Source: Sipunculus nudus
Lineage: Eukaryota > Annelida > Sipuncula > Golfingiida > Sipunculidae
Reading direction: 5' to 3'
NCBI GenBank assembly: GCA_026874595.1
Contig: CM049321.1
Location: 2,930,479-2,994,478 of the forward strand
Length of the DNA: 64,000 bases
A program made the position numbers and the translations under genes. Numbering within the stretch: position 1 is the stretch's first letter; every line of letters begins with the position of its first letter. Positions 51,931-62,892 of the stretch are shown in pieces. The notes under the pieces are model-generated. The model had not been told where the DNA came from and did not search any database. It saw only the letters and a program-made list of their open reading frames with translations.

Positions 51931-52252
51931 AGGGCCCTACTTGGTACAGAGATATTCTTTGAGGGAATCCCCAAATGTTAGTCTCGCTATAGATCTATTT
52001 TTAATTTGAAATAAATAATTTGTTGGGGTGCATGCATGATAATTTTTATTTTCTGATTTTGTACTGTTGTCTTTATATGTCTGCACATGAAGAAGAACAC
52101 AGTTAATTTGCTGAAGTGTAACAAAAGTTTTATTTATTATAGTTTTGAGTTTATAAAACCAATGACGAATGCGAAAGAGGCAGCCTTCTTTAATTGCGTA
52201 GAATGGCTAAATACACGTATACCTAATATAGCGGATAATAACGACATCCTTA

Positions 52253-52255
<3 letters not shown>

Positions 52256-52318
<63 letters not shown>
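52256..52318. repeat. (AT)31 microsatellite
   Basis: Pure dinucleotide run; ORFs here on both strands contain only Tyr-Ile repeat and unrelated flanks. Confidence 0.97.
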
Positions 52319-52322
<4 letters not shown>

Positions 52323-52539
52323 TATATCTATATATATTTCTAGAAGGCAAAGAAAACAAGATTTTACCGCCAAAACGGTAGGTTACTTTATTATCGCTCA
52401 TGCGCATTTGAGCGCTGTGAGCAGCCTACCCTATTCTTTCAGAAAGGATGGGTGGGTTCGCCTACAGGTCTGGAATCCGGTCAGAATACTTTATTTTTGC
52501 TAATGTGTACGATATTAATTAATGATATCATGGTTTTAG

Positions 52540-53450
52540 GGATTCAAGCGCTTCTGGTACATGGTTGGATAAATAATCAGTGGGTTAACATTTTGCGATT
52601 TTTACATTTTATCTGTTCCGCGATGGTTCCATTCTCGCGATCTCACCATGAATAGGCTACAATAACTTTCACCGTGCATATCAATTGTTACACGAACTAA
52701 TTATACCGTATTGAATGTGCATACAATTAGTCAATAACTTTAGAGGCACAAGGGAACATTAAAGGAATAGAAGTTATACTCTGGTTGGCCTCATATTCGC
52801 GGATTTAAAAATTCGTGATTTTCACCCGTTCATTGTTTCTAGAGGGTTCCATTTTTTCGATCTCACCACATACAGGCCCACACAGAGTATAGTTATATAA
52901 AAAATACGAGCAAAAAATCTTAACATTTGCACAGGGACAAAGATAACATCGACCGAGTGACATTACTTTTCAGCAATGGCAGATATTTTGAAAGATATGA
53001 TATGATTTATAAAAGCAGTCTTTGAAAATGCACAGTCTATTATGTTGCATAATATTAATCTATTACCTTTTTAACTTGCCTTCGATGATGGAACCTCATA
53101 GGCCTATTCACGAAGGTTTTTTTTTAAATTGCGATATTTTTCCGTTTCGCGAATATCACGAATTTGAAACCCTCACGAAAAAAAAGGCAAATACAGTTTT
53201 TGCTAATTATTTGTAAATCATTTGAAAGATCTGATATTATTTGAAACAGCAATGTATCATTTATCGGTATCATACAAGATAGAATATTAGCCTATTGATA
53301 AGTTGACATCTTTTTTATTTCGACTACTGTAGCCTTCGACGATGAGGCGTTTTATTTACGGAGGTTTTATTTTTGCGAGAGCGCCTAAAGTTCCTTTCGC
53401 GAATATCGTGAATTTGAAACCCTCATGAACAAAAAGGAACAACACATTAT
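52540..53450. repeat. Cluster of CGCGAATAT-type short interspersed repeats
   Basis: At least four related blocks occur near 52540-52665, 52780-52895, 53080-53205 and 53325-53450. Shared text includes TTTCGCGAATATCACGAATT, TGAAACCCTCACGAAAAAAA and CTTCGATGATGG. TACTGTAG and ATACAG near the ends suggest TACTGTA/TACAGTA terminal inverted repeats. The last two are part of a ~234-bp tandem duplication (52981-53215 and 53216-53450, both with TTGAAAGATMTGATATNATTT). Single copies lie at 27447-27560, 29425-29525 and 38785-38925. Confidence 0.75.
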
Positions 53451-53758
53451 CAACATCAATAACGTTTTCCGAAGGGCGTGAGATACATGACCTTCGTAAA
53501 AATCTCTCTGTAGCGTATGCCGCCACAATTATTTCAACAAGCAGTTTTAAGGTGAAAAAAAAATACCAGTATATTCATATTCACAATAGATTATGATTAT
53601 GAGTTTTTGGTCTATCATAATTTAAATTATTATATTAGTGTAAGAGGCTGAAGGGGGAAATTCCAATAATTTTTCTGGCTTAAATATTGTAAAATTTTGT
53701 ATGGTCGATTTATATACCACGTGATGAGAACTTATGAAACTGCATTTGTTTTATGTGA

Positions 53759-53831
53759 GCCTTCGTGGCCTAATGGATAAGGCACCGGCCTCCTAAGCCG
53801 GGGATTGCGGGTTCGAGTCCCGTCGAAGGTG
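53759..53831 (+). tRNA. tRNA-Arg (anticodon CCT), copy 2
   Basis: This is a 73-nt cloverleaf differing from copy 1 at three positions. Two of these are paired in the acceptor stem (GCCTTCG with CGAAGGT), so a C-G pair has become T-A with pairing kept. The third is in the D loop (CCTAATGG instead of CCCAATGG). The anticodon loop CTCCTAA again gives CCT. The T arm and B box GGTTCGAGTCC are intact. A run of 12 T at 53838-53849 is a strong RNA polymerase III terminator. Intact arms, a good terminator and the compensatory change argue for a working gene rather than a SINE head. It decodes AGG in cytosolic translation. Confidence 0.95.
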
Positions 53832-54009
53832 GGCGAATTTTTTTTTTTTATTTCTTTTCCTGTCAACAATTTGACTTAGCTCATGTGTAATTTAAAGATA
53901 TTGCTGCACATTTAGCTCGACTGATGTTATTATTATGATTATTATTATTACTTTTTTTTCAGATAAATATCAGTTTACCAAATGTTACAAAATCGCCAGA
54001 TCTACTAGA

Positions 54010-54023
54010 GCGCCACCTGTTGG
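54010..54023 (-). promoter_or_regulatory. CTCF-like motif
   Basis: The minus strand reads CCAACAGGTGGCGC, close to the conserved bilaterian CTCF core (CCASYAGRKGGCRS). It lies 180 bp downstream of tRNA-Arg copy 2. Confidence 0.45.
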
Positions 54024-55097
54024 CGAACCGAAGAAGCAAATCCAATATCTGGGGAACCCTACCACGGTCGATGGTTTGCGGAGTTGGAAAGATACCCGAT
54101 TGTGGGGGGGGGGGGACCAAACAACTTCATTCTTACGATAAGAACCTAAGAGGTGACCAAGGACTCGTTAAATCTGAATATCTGAGATCAAAGGCACTGT
54201 GGGCCACTTCCAACTGCGCCAGGACGAAACCGTTTGTTTTGCTGCCCTCCCTGCCGGATTAGCTTCATTTCTGCACTGCACTCGGAAGTTCCCAGGTCTC
54301 CCTGCGCCTGCCAGAGTCATTGGGTGTAATATCTGTAGCCCTTCTGAAACCCAATTGTTTTTTTTTTTTTTTTTAATTGTCTGGCCTGGCTGAATAAAGT
54401 CAGGCTTTCGTCCGAATCATTAAAAGTTTAAAACTTGCTCGGATTAATATATGATAATATAAAGATTTTGAAAATCATTGAACTTAACACATTATTCTTC
54501 AAAAGAAAAACAATCTGGACGATTTGCAAACGAATATGTAAACGTAAATGTCTTACATTTAAGAAATAATGTTTAAAACTGATTCTTAGTTTCTACTGCC
54601 GGTAACTTCAAAGTTACTTTATGTTTAATATGGTGAAGTAATCAGGGGTGTATAGCCATGCAGGGGGCCCGCAGGACACCTATAGCCCCCACCCCCTCCC
54701 GACTTTGCATGTACATTGAGGGGTGTAAAGTTTTCTCTCGGTTCCCAGACACTTAATATCTGCCGGAGAAAGTATTTGTATGAAAATAGTTTTCAGTTTA
54801 TGAAACAAAGGGTAATGTTTGAAGGTGTTTTCATTATTGTATTCTTTCCTTTGCCACAAGTTCCAGAAAGATAGAGATCTATCGCCAGGACATCATCTCC
54901 GAATTTGCAGTATGAAAACCGAGAAATTAAAATGATTGAAATAAATGGTCATTCATTCGACACAAATAATTATCGAGTTAAATTGTTTGCGAATATTTAT
55001 ACTTTTTTTCACCAATTCTCAATTTTTTATTTGAAATGTTAACCTCCTAAAATTTTCGCCTCATTGTATACAATAATACATACAGAATAAGTTTAAA

Positions 55098-55101
<4 letters not shown>

Positions 55102-55168
<67 letters not shown>
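55102..55168. repeat. (AT)33 microsatellite
   Basis: Pure dinucleotide run. Confidence 0.98.
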
Positions 55169-55171
<3 letters not shown>

Positions 55172-55850
55172 ATGAGTATCATTAGCCTGGGTAAAAAAAA
55201 CAGTCTGTCACCCCCGTTCTCTGGATCCTGGCCCTCGTGGTGAAAGCTGGAGAGATTATGAAAAATATAAATATGATATTGAAAATGTAAGACCTGTTTT
55301 TAAAGTCCCGGAAACTGAGTGGCCAAATATTTAACGTTTTCTTACATATAATGAAGTTAAATTTTATGTTTTAAAGTTTTAATGTGACAGAAAACCAATT
55401 AGGCCTACGTATATTAGTTATCTATTCAAATTGATATAATTATGCGTGACTGATAAATAATTCACGCAAATTTGAATTTCTTCTAATGAAAATAATTAAG
55501 AAAAAATATAAATGGGGTCAGTTAATCATCGATTCAAAAGGTCAAAAAATGAAAATTAATTTCCAGATTGTCAAGAAAATGATGATAGAAAGAGACGTTC
55601 GACACTGGTATTTAAAATACACACATAACTTGGACTTGGTGCGAGCAATATAAAAAGCACTTCGGACATAAAGTCTACAACAGCTGTCTATTAGTAAAAT
55701 CAACATGTCTTGTTGAGATGTTTACTCACGGAAGCCTAAGTTCAAAGCAACACATACTTATCATTTCTAATATAAAAAAAACTCTACACTCGTGGAATTT
55801 ATTTACAAACAACACAGGAATTACTGACATTTACCTCCAAATGAAAGTGT

Positions 55851-56180
55851 TTACCCACGCCTTCTACTTCCTACCCTGCCCTTAATCACCACGGGATTCC
55901 CTCCCCTGAACACACCGATGTTACATAAAGTGACACAGATGATGCAATGGCCGTGTGGACAACGGATGTACACCCACTGGTCGACGATGCTTTTCACGTC
56001 GAATTTTGAGACACATATTGACTTTGCACAACGGGAGAGTACCGTTATGTAAGTGTGAAGTGTCTGCCGAAGGGAGGTTACAGGGGTCAAGGTCGGCACG
56101 CGGAGGGATCTCCCGGTAATCCATGTGTGAAACGCACACATTCGGCAGCCAGCGAGCAGCTTACCGAAATTTACTCTCAT
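55851..56180 (-). other. GC-richer segment with overlapping open frames
   Basis: Two overlapping minus-strand frames (109 and 72 codons) occupy a GC-richer block in AT-rich DNA. I do not recognise either translation. The 109-codon frame has several Cys/His pairs (CRMCAFH, CPHGHC) but no known spacing. It could be an exon, a decayed element or chance. The low support means it should not be treated as a gene. Confidence 0.2.
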
Positions 56181-56925
56181 TGTTCTTGATGTTACTGTTT
56201 TATATTATATCTCAATTTGCAGGGGTCACTTTTCGGAAAGGGGGTTAAATTATGGTTAATCCTGAAAGATATTATTTTAATATGTTTATTAAGGTGTTTG
56301 ATAGCTATACATAAACTTGTATTCCATTATGAAAAACGCCAATCGGCCCAGCAGGTATAAATGTAAATAGATAAATAATATAAATCTGTAGTCAGAGCCT
56401 ACAGATATCCATCAAAAACATACATTCAGACTTCTCTGTGTTGCACATGATGCATGTCACACTTTTAAATTGGTATAACAAGGATTCTACTAAAATATGT
56501 GATTATGGTATAGGATTCTCAGAATTAGACCTGTAATAAGTTGCTTACAGATAGGCAAATACTGTATATTATATGATATCCTTCAATATAACTTTCAGAA
56601 AGAGGTTCATTAGAAAGATACCGTAACGTGTTGACATATATATGTTATAATATAATTTAATTAATTAAATAGATATTGTATGAGAAGAAATATAGGCGAT
56701 CAGTGACTTTAATGCCTGTGCTGGTGAACAAATACGTTGGTAAATTTACCGTATTTTTTTCAGGTTTGATTTTGCATAACGCAAAACATTTTACGCGTGG
56801 ACCGTAGGAGAATTTAACAATTAAAGAGTCATCGAGTGATACAGATTCCGCTTTTTAAAGTGAATTGCGCATCACTTAACAAGTTGAAACAAACCAGTTG
56901 CGCCGGAGAAGTAATTGCTACGATG

Positions 56926-56940
56926 GCGCCACCTGTCGAC
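56926..56940 (-). promoter_or_regulatory. CTCF-like motif
   Basis: The minus strand reads GTCGACAGGTGGCGC, with a full YAGRKGGCRS core. Confidence 0.4.
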
Positions 56941-57519
56941 CTCCTTTGTTACCATCTGTCATGACCGCGGGCGATAACAGCGACAACAAAGACCTGCCAA
57001 AGAAGTCTCATCACTTCCAGGCCAGTAAACATAATCACCAACACATCTGAATGAAGGTGGTTAACCACTCGGCTAATGTTGCATCAGAACTGTTGATATT
57101 ACGTAAGATTACACTTACAGCATGCACACCTGGTAAAAACAATTAATCAAATTAATCATATCGCCCATTTTCGTTTTTTTCTCTCAGATTTACCATATTA
57201 TTTAAAATGATTCACCTGCAATGCAAGACAGAGAATATTACTGATTTATATAGAATTATATTAATTATAGAGAATAATCTTGATTAATAGAGTATTATAA
57301 GAATTCTAGCATTTATTAATCGATTACATCTATACAGTAAGCTTTTATTTATTTATTAAGAAATCTTGATTCAAGGTGACTTGTTCAGTTTGTGTCTGAT
57401 CTTCCATAAGGCCCTGATATTAAAAAAAAATACAACGAAATACAAAATACAATGGTGAAATTTTAAATTAAGTGAGAAACATAATTAATCCCTTGTTAAT
57501 GTTATGACATATATTGTTT

Positions 57520-57690
57520 TATGCTTTTCTTAAACTGTTAAGAGAAGGGACATTCTTCACATCAGCTGGTAACCTCTTCCATGGTAGGAGACCATAATAT
57601 ATGACGGGGTTTCTTAATTTTTCTGTTCATCCTTTAGGCACAGACAATGCTCCTGTTGCGTTTGCCCATGTTGCGCAACCGTTTACATGC
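57520..57690 (-). pseudogene. LINE C-terminal fragment
   Basis: The minus strand encodes a short readable stretch beginning VPKG, a stop, then TEKLRNPVIYYG and LPWKRLPADVKNVPSLNS before ending in a stop near 57522. The pattern '..W..LPADV+N..SLNSFK+' is the usual C-terminal tail of CR1/jockey-type LINE ORF2 proteins. Only about 45 residues are recognisable, so this is a fragment of an otherwise lost insertion. It abuts the GA-rich tract that starts about 150 bp downstream on the plus strand. Confidence 0.65.
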
Positions 57691-57834
57691 ACCTGTGACA
57701 TAGCTTAACAAATACATGTATAAATATTTATTATTTTTATATTTATAATTCTTGCACCAGGCAAAACTGAGCTCGTTACTGGTTTATGCAGCTCAATAAG
57801 CTAATATTGGCAAACTAACGGAGATATTTTACCT

Positions 57835-58142
57835 TTGGAGAGTGAGAGAAGGAGAGGGGGAATGACAAAGAAAGAGGGGGACAGACATACACACATATAT
57901 ATATATATAGACATAGCGAGACAGAGAAAGACAGACACACAGATACAGAAACAGGATAAGCGACACAAAACAAATAACACAAAGACAGAAAAGAGAAGAG
58001 AGAGAGAGAGGGAGAGAGAGGGCGTCAGATGGACGGACGGACGGAGAGGCAGAAAGACACGAAAAGAGAGACAGAATGAGCGACAGAAAACAAATATAAA
58101 TAGTTGAAGGGAGGCAAGAAAATTTATAGATAAAATACCTGA

Positions 58143-58207
<65 letters not shown>

Positions 58208-58500
58208 GAGAGGCAGACGGAGAGACGAAGACTGACCGACAGAGAGGTAGGCACTGACACGGTATATGCAAAAGAGACAGAATGAGCGACAGAAAACCAA
58301 TTAAAAAAAAAATTAGAGAGGAAGGGAGGCAGAAAGAATCATAGATTCTAGTCTGGTTATAAAATATATAGATTCTATCTCTATATAGGAGAGATAGAGA
58401 GAGGTGGGAAGAGGGTGGGGGGTGGGGGGTGGGGGGGGGGGGGGTAGGAGAGACAGACCAAAAGAGAGAGAGAGAGAGAAAACGGAGTAATGCTTCAGTT
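57835..58500 (+). repeat. GA-rich polypurine tract with (GA)n and G runs
   Basis: About 650 bp are strongly purine-biased on the plus strand, including a pure (GA)n at 58145-58201 and a G-rich end at 58413-58444 (GGGTGGGGGGTGGGGGG type, 14-G run). GAGACAGAATGAGCGACAGA occurs at 58067 and again at 58274, marking a ~207-bp internal duplication. The minus-strand reading frames of 243 and 143 codons (serine/leucine-rich) are by-products. Confidence 0.9.
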
Positions 58501-59129
58501 ATAACTTTATATGACGTATCTGATACCTGCATGTGTGTGTGCGGGTGTGTGTTTCAGGATGTCTAAATAACATATACATGTAATTTATACATGTATATGT
58601 ATATATATATATATATCTAAAAGTTAAAAAGTGAAAGTGCTCAACTTTTTAGACCTACTGATAGAAGGAGAAAAAAATGCGGGATTAACTTGACTTTACT
58701 CTATTTATAACTGATTTTAAATCACGGCAAATGTAGGAATGTGAACGATATAAAGTTCATACATTTTAATATCTTACATAGAGTGACTCGAGTCAAATTA
58801 CTCATTTGTTTTGTCGCCTAATATCAGACGTTCTTCGCATCATTATATATTAATCAGTATTTTGGCCTATTTCATATTTATGGCCATGCAATTTGTTTGC
58901 TTATTTCATTATACAAATATGCGAAACGAAATATTGAAAGTATTTTCGTTAGACCAAAGATTACTATACACTCGGGGTTATACCACAAGACCACACCATT
59001 TAGAGCTATAACGATTTCATACTTATAGTGTTCTGTTGGTACCATTTCAAACAAAGCATTAGTGGGGAAATGTTCGTGAGAAAATTTGAACATCGGTGAA
59101 CTTGAAACCGAATTAACTGTGAAAGTACG

Positions 59130-60010
59130 GCTTCGTCTACATCTGTCTCATGTCAACGTCATCACGTGACACGAACCTGTCAGTTAGCTATGCATTTTCC
59201 GCCGTATGGTATGTCGAAAAGATCGCAGAATGGCTAATTTTGGTGACAAGAAATTTAAATGGTGGGCACTTGAGGCAGGGTGGCGGGGTGGTACCCCTAT
59301 TAGGGGTGATCAGGACGCAATTTAGGAAACTGCGGGGAATGTGCGAGACCCGCGGGAGGGATTTTTACAAAGTTCATTATAGCGACCATTTTCGAAATTA
59401 GCACAAAGCACTGGCTCGTTAAAGTTGTAACACCTTTTGAGAAAACAGAAACGGGGGGCCGAAGGTCCACAAAAGGGGCTAATCACCCCAGCCAATAAGC
59501 AGCCTCTTGAGTGGTTGATTGACAGCACTAAGTAGGTCGCTCTGTCAACACCCACTGGGCCTTGTCGATTTCATGTCAATTGTCCAGTCACTTGGCTTTT
59601 AATTTGATCGCACATGTTCGTTTCAAGGGTCCCAAGTGTCAGGTGCTTGACATTTTTGTGTAAATCTCCCGCGTGGCTGCGTGTTGATTTCATTGTCGAT
59701 TTCAAGCCCGTTTAGTAAATACAGTGGCGTTCATTAAAGCTAGTATTAAGATTCCGTATTCAATTTTTGTCAATTCGCTTCCCTCGTACCCAAATCCAGG
59801 TGCGCGTGTTTTATATGAAGAGGGGGAAATATCCTCACAGAAAGTTCACAGGAGCTAGCTTGAAACCTCTTCAGTTGTACATAATGATTTTGTTTGCTTG
59901 CGCTTGGTTCCAAGCACTGACCTATCACCGATGTACGGTCAATGCACGTTCCGGGACCACCACCACTTTTAAAATCAACGATGTATAACGAGTTATTTAT
60001 GTTTAAAGTG
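59130..60010. other. Repeat-poor, GC-richer island (candidate regulatory DNA)
   Basis: About 880 bp lack simple repeats and recognised elements and are GC-richer than the surroundings. They hold a PBX-MEIS decamer, three CAAGTG cores, CCAAT and TAATC motifs. Open frames of 66-83 codons on both strands show no recognisable protein. A conserved enhancer is a reasonable guess but cannot be shown from one genome. Confidence 0.35.
59516..59525 (+). promoter_or_regulatory. PBX-MEIS composite motif
   Basis: TGATTGACAG is the exact decameric PBX-MEIS/PREP site. NK2-like CAAGTG cores lie at 59267-59272 (reverse), 59589-59594 (reverse) and 59633-59638. Confidence 0.45.
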
Positions 60011-61738
60011 TCACCATTCAGTTTCCTGCAGGATCACTTAAAGTAAATAAATCTAATTCGATCAATCCAGGTTTGAACATATACTTTGTTATCTAACAGA
60101 TTATATGATTTCGTTAGGAGTATAATGACTATTATCATATACCAATGAAACATATGTGCTGATATCTCATATATGCCAGCTTCTCCTACCCTTTCATAAA
60201 TTTGCACTTGATGACCAGTTTACTTTCACCCCAAATACGATAGATGTGGCTTTAATCTAATGAAGACTTGCTAAACTATAACATGCCTAAAGATAATTTG
60301 TAAATTAATAAGCTTTATAAAGGACAGACGATTATTTCATATACTATTTACCACATTTTTTACCAATATAATCAATTCGTTTGTTGATGCTCTAGAAAAA
60401 CTTCAGTAATTCTGTTATGTCCCTATCTTTGAGTCTCATTTAAAGTAAAAATCGGGATGACCTTGGGCCCTGATTCAAAGTCACAAACTGCTTTCTGCCT
60501 TTACTAAAACACAGTCGTACACTATATAGTTGCCAACAGGTGACGCTGCGGTATAGCCCCTTAGACAAATAATATGAGTTATCTCTGCATTTATGGAGAA
60601 ACTAGCTGATAAACCCAGAATACCGGGCTTTTACCCCGGATTGGGAGATATATTTACTGAGATATTGAATGTTGGCTCATTTTTTATTATAAAAGTTAAA
60701 GAAAATATAGATTTTTAGTGGGATACTCTCGGAATACGATATGTACAAATAATTTTTACTGTTATTTTGTGGCGCTTTGAAAAAAATCATATCCCGGTAT
60801 GTTTACCTTGAAGACCTGGTCAGTGATGGTTTACATTGCGAACCGGAATGGGACGCGGTGGCATACAGTGTTTCGTTGATATTTGACTGGTTTCTATCGT
60901 TGGACGTATAAAGAAAATGTTGATGTGAGAAACACATGAAAGATTAATTAAATGTACTTTGCAAGGAAACTGTTCCTAAAGAAGGAAACAGAAATATGCA
61001 TACATCGTAAGTAGCAGAAGCGGACCCAGCGGGACTCCATGCAGTGGATCCGTATCCCATTTTCAGTCACCGCAACCTTTTTTTCATTGTATTAGCCAAA
61101 TTTTGAGGCCTGAAACCGCCGAAACCACCCCATCCCTGTTCCTGAAATTGGGACCTTGAATTAAGTTCTGTTATTAATCCTCCTTGGTCGAACTCTCCAC
61201 TTCATGGAGCGAGAAACGTGTTTTTCTCTTTTACTGACCACGCACGTTGGTCAAATCCCTCATTGAAAGCAAGCGTTATTCATATGAACAAAAGTCCTTA
61301 GTGTTACAGGTTAGGTGACCACGATGCACGCATTTAGGTGATTGCCGAAGGCAGTTCGGCTGTGCTCTGTAAAAAAACCCGGAAAAATAACTCAAAATTA
61401 TATGTATGTTAAAAGTTATTTATTTTCATATCGCCTATATCACTGCGGGGATAATATCCTTTTAAATGATGTATGGCACAGTATTGTACACGACGCGGTT
61501 TTACAGAGCATTGCGAACAAACGTGAACTGAATTCCTTTTATAAGTATTAGATGAGGAAAATGACCCCCTTTAGGACACACTTTGCATCATTCCCGACAG
61601 TTAAAGACCAACAACGTGCACATCCGGGGCCTGGCCACAGAGGAGTTCCGTGACAAATGTCAGGTGCGACAACCGTCGATTATAATATAGAAATACATGT
61701 TTATCTCCGATTCAGACATTTCTTTTAAGATCTTTTTG
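60011..61738. other. Unique AT-rich DNA, no gene
   Basis: Frames are short; CCAACAGGTGACGC at 60533-60546 is one mismatch from the CTCF-like motif seen elsewhere in the window. Confidence 0.45.
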
Positions 61739-62145
61739 GTGGAGGTTACCGCCTCCCTCTTTATGTCCTCTTATCTAATTTTTAATCTAAGTATGTATAA
61801 CTGCAGAGTTCCATTTTGGTTTGGGAGTGCATGCCAGGGCGGTAGCACTCGCTGCCTATCATTATTTTTGTATCCTGGTGTCACCCAGGGCCGGCGTCTA
61901 CCGCACCTTCGAGTCAAGGTTGTGTAAACAACCCCATTGCTAGGTCTTTACACCGAGGAACCCCCAAAGACGCACTCCTTTGTGAGTGATACACGGCTGT
62001 GGGGCACGGCCTTTCCATTAAGCCTGCAGAGCGCTCACCTTGGGTGGGAACCGACCGTGAAAAATCTCCCCTCCTCGGCTGAGATTCGAGCTCACTACCT
62101 CCCGGCTTTGAGTCCTGTGCTTTACCCCTGAGTCACAGAAGCCGG
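61739..62145 (-). mobile_element. tRNA-derived SINE, family A, copy 3 (near full length)
   Basis: Read on the minus strand, the element starts CCGGCTTCTGTGACTC at 62145, carries a tRNA-like head with B box GAGCTCGAATCTC, then the family body shared with the copies at 17.3 and 18.3 kb, and ends GGAGGCGGTAACCTCCACC at 61739. At about 407 bp it is the most complete copy and defines the 5' end missing from copy 1. Three ORF-like frames across it are shadows. No convincing target-site duplication is seen. Confidence 0.88.
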
Positions 62146-62892
62146 TTCCAATTTAGATATACTGTACATTCGTTGAAGCAACAGCAGAAAAAAAACTGAT
62201 ATTGCTCTCCAGACGTTTCATGATTCCCAACACCTGGCCCCTAAGAAATACACAGTAACACATTAGTATTTAGCAAAAATAAGAAATCACCATTTTCCTA
62301 TCTACTATATATAATTTTAATCACGTAATATTACGTCTAGCTGAGAACAGCACATTACCGAGTGTAATTATCGGCTCTGAGTTGATTTGGAATAATCATA
62401 TTAAAATATAATATTAGGAATTATCATTAGTAACATTAACAAGTTCCTGGTTTGAAAAAGTAGCTTGTATATTTTGCGTATACTAGTCACACCGATTACT
62501 GCATATTTGTAGCGGTTGTTTTGCTATATACTGAAAAGTCTGCCACGGACAGTGACCATTTTTAATTAATTTTACTGAGGTGTGTCTTGATCGAACATTT
62601 TTTTATGATTTCAAATGTATAAACACTTTCCTAATACGCATCCTGTTACATTTCTGTTAAATTTTATAAAAGTTTGTGTCATTCTCAATCTTTTAGATCG
62701 ACTTGTACACGAAGGTAAATGAAAAACTTTGTGTTTTTACAATAAATCGTTATTAATTCTATAAGCATCTCCATCTCACATTAAGAACGATAAAAAAATT
62801 ATTCCTTCGGCAGATCAGTAAAATTCAACATGCAGGCAGTAATTTTTTAACACAAACATTAGAACGACATTATATTATAACTATATATTCCA

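Larger units (their letters stand above)
50449..51938. mobile_element. Non-autonomous hAT-like DNA transposon
   Basis: A 1,490-bp element is flanked by a perfect 8-bp direct repeat ACTTGGTA (50441-50448 and 51939-51946), the target-duplication length of hAT transposons. The tips are inverted: AGGGCCCTGCACGGG near 50453 and the reverse complement AGGGCCCTGCGCGGG at 51938. Just inside each tip are GC-rich arrays built from CCCGCCCCGC and AGCCCGC units (about 50478-50675 and 51776-51870). Both arrays have the same strand polarity although the tips are inverted. The ~1.1-kb interior is AT-rich with no transposase frame. The ORF at 50544-50858 is a shadow of the arrays. Three extra bases (GTC/T) sit between the left target repeat and the tip. 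Confidence 0.88.
53850..57519. other. Mixed DNA downstream of tRNA-Arg copy 2, no gene
   Basis: Includes a G12 run at 54104-54115, a CAGGGGTGTATAGCC motif near 54642 resembling a transposon end, an (AT)n tract and the GC-richer block at 55851-56180. No gene recognised. Confidence 0.45.

Noticed and set aside
57801-58532. 243-codon minus-strand ORF rich in Ser/Leu
   Set aside because: It lies over the GA-rich repeat tract; the composition follows directly from CT repeats and no domain is visible.
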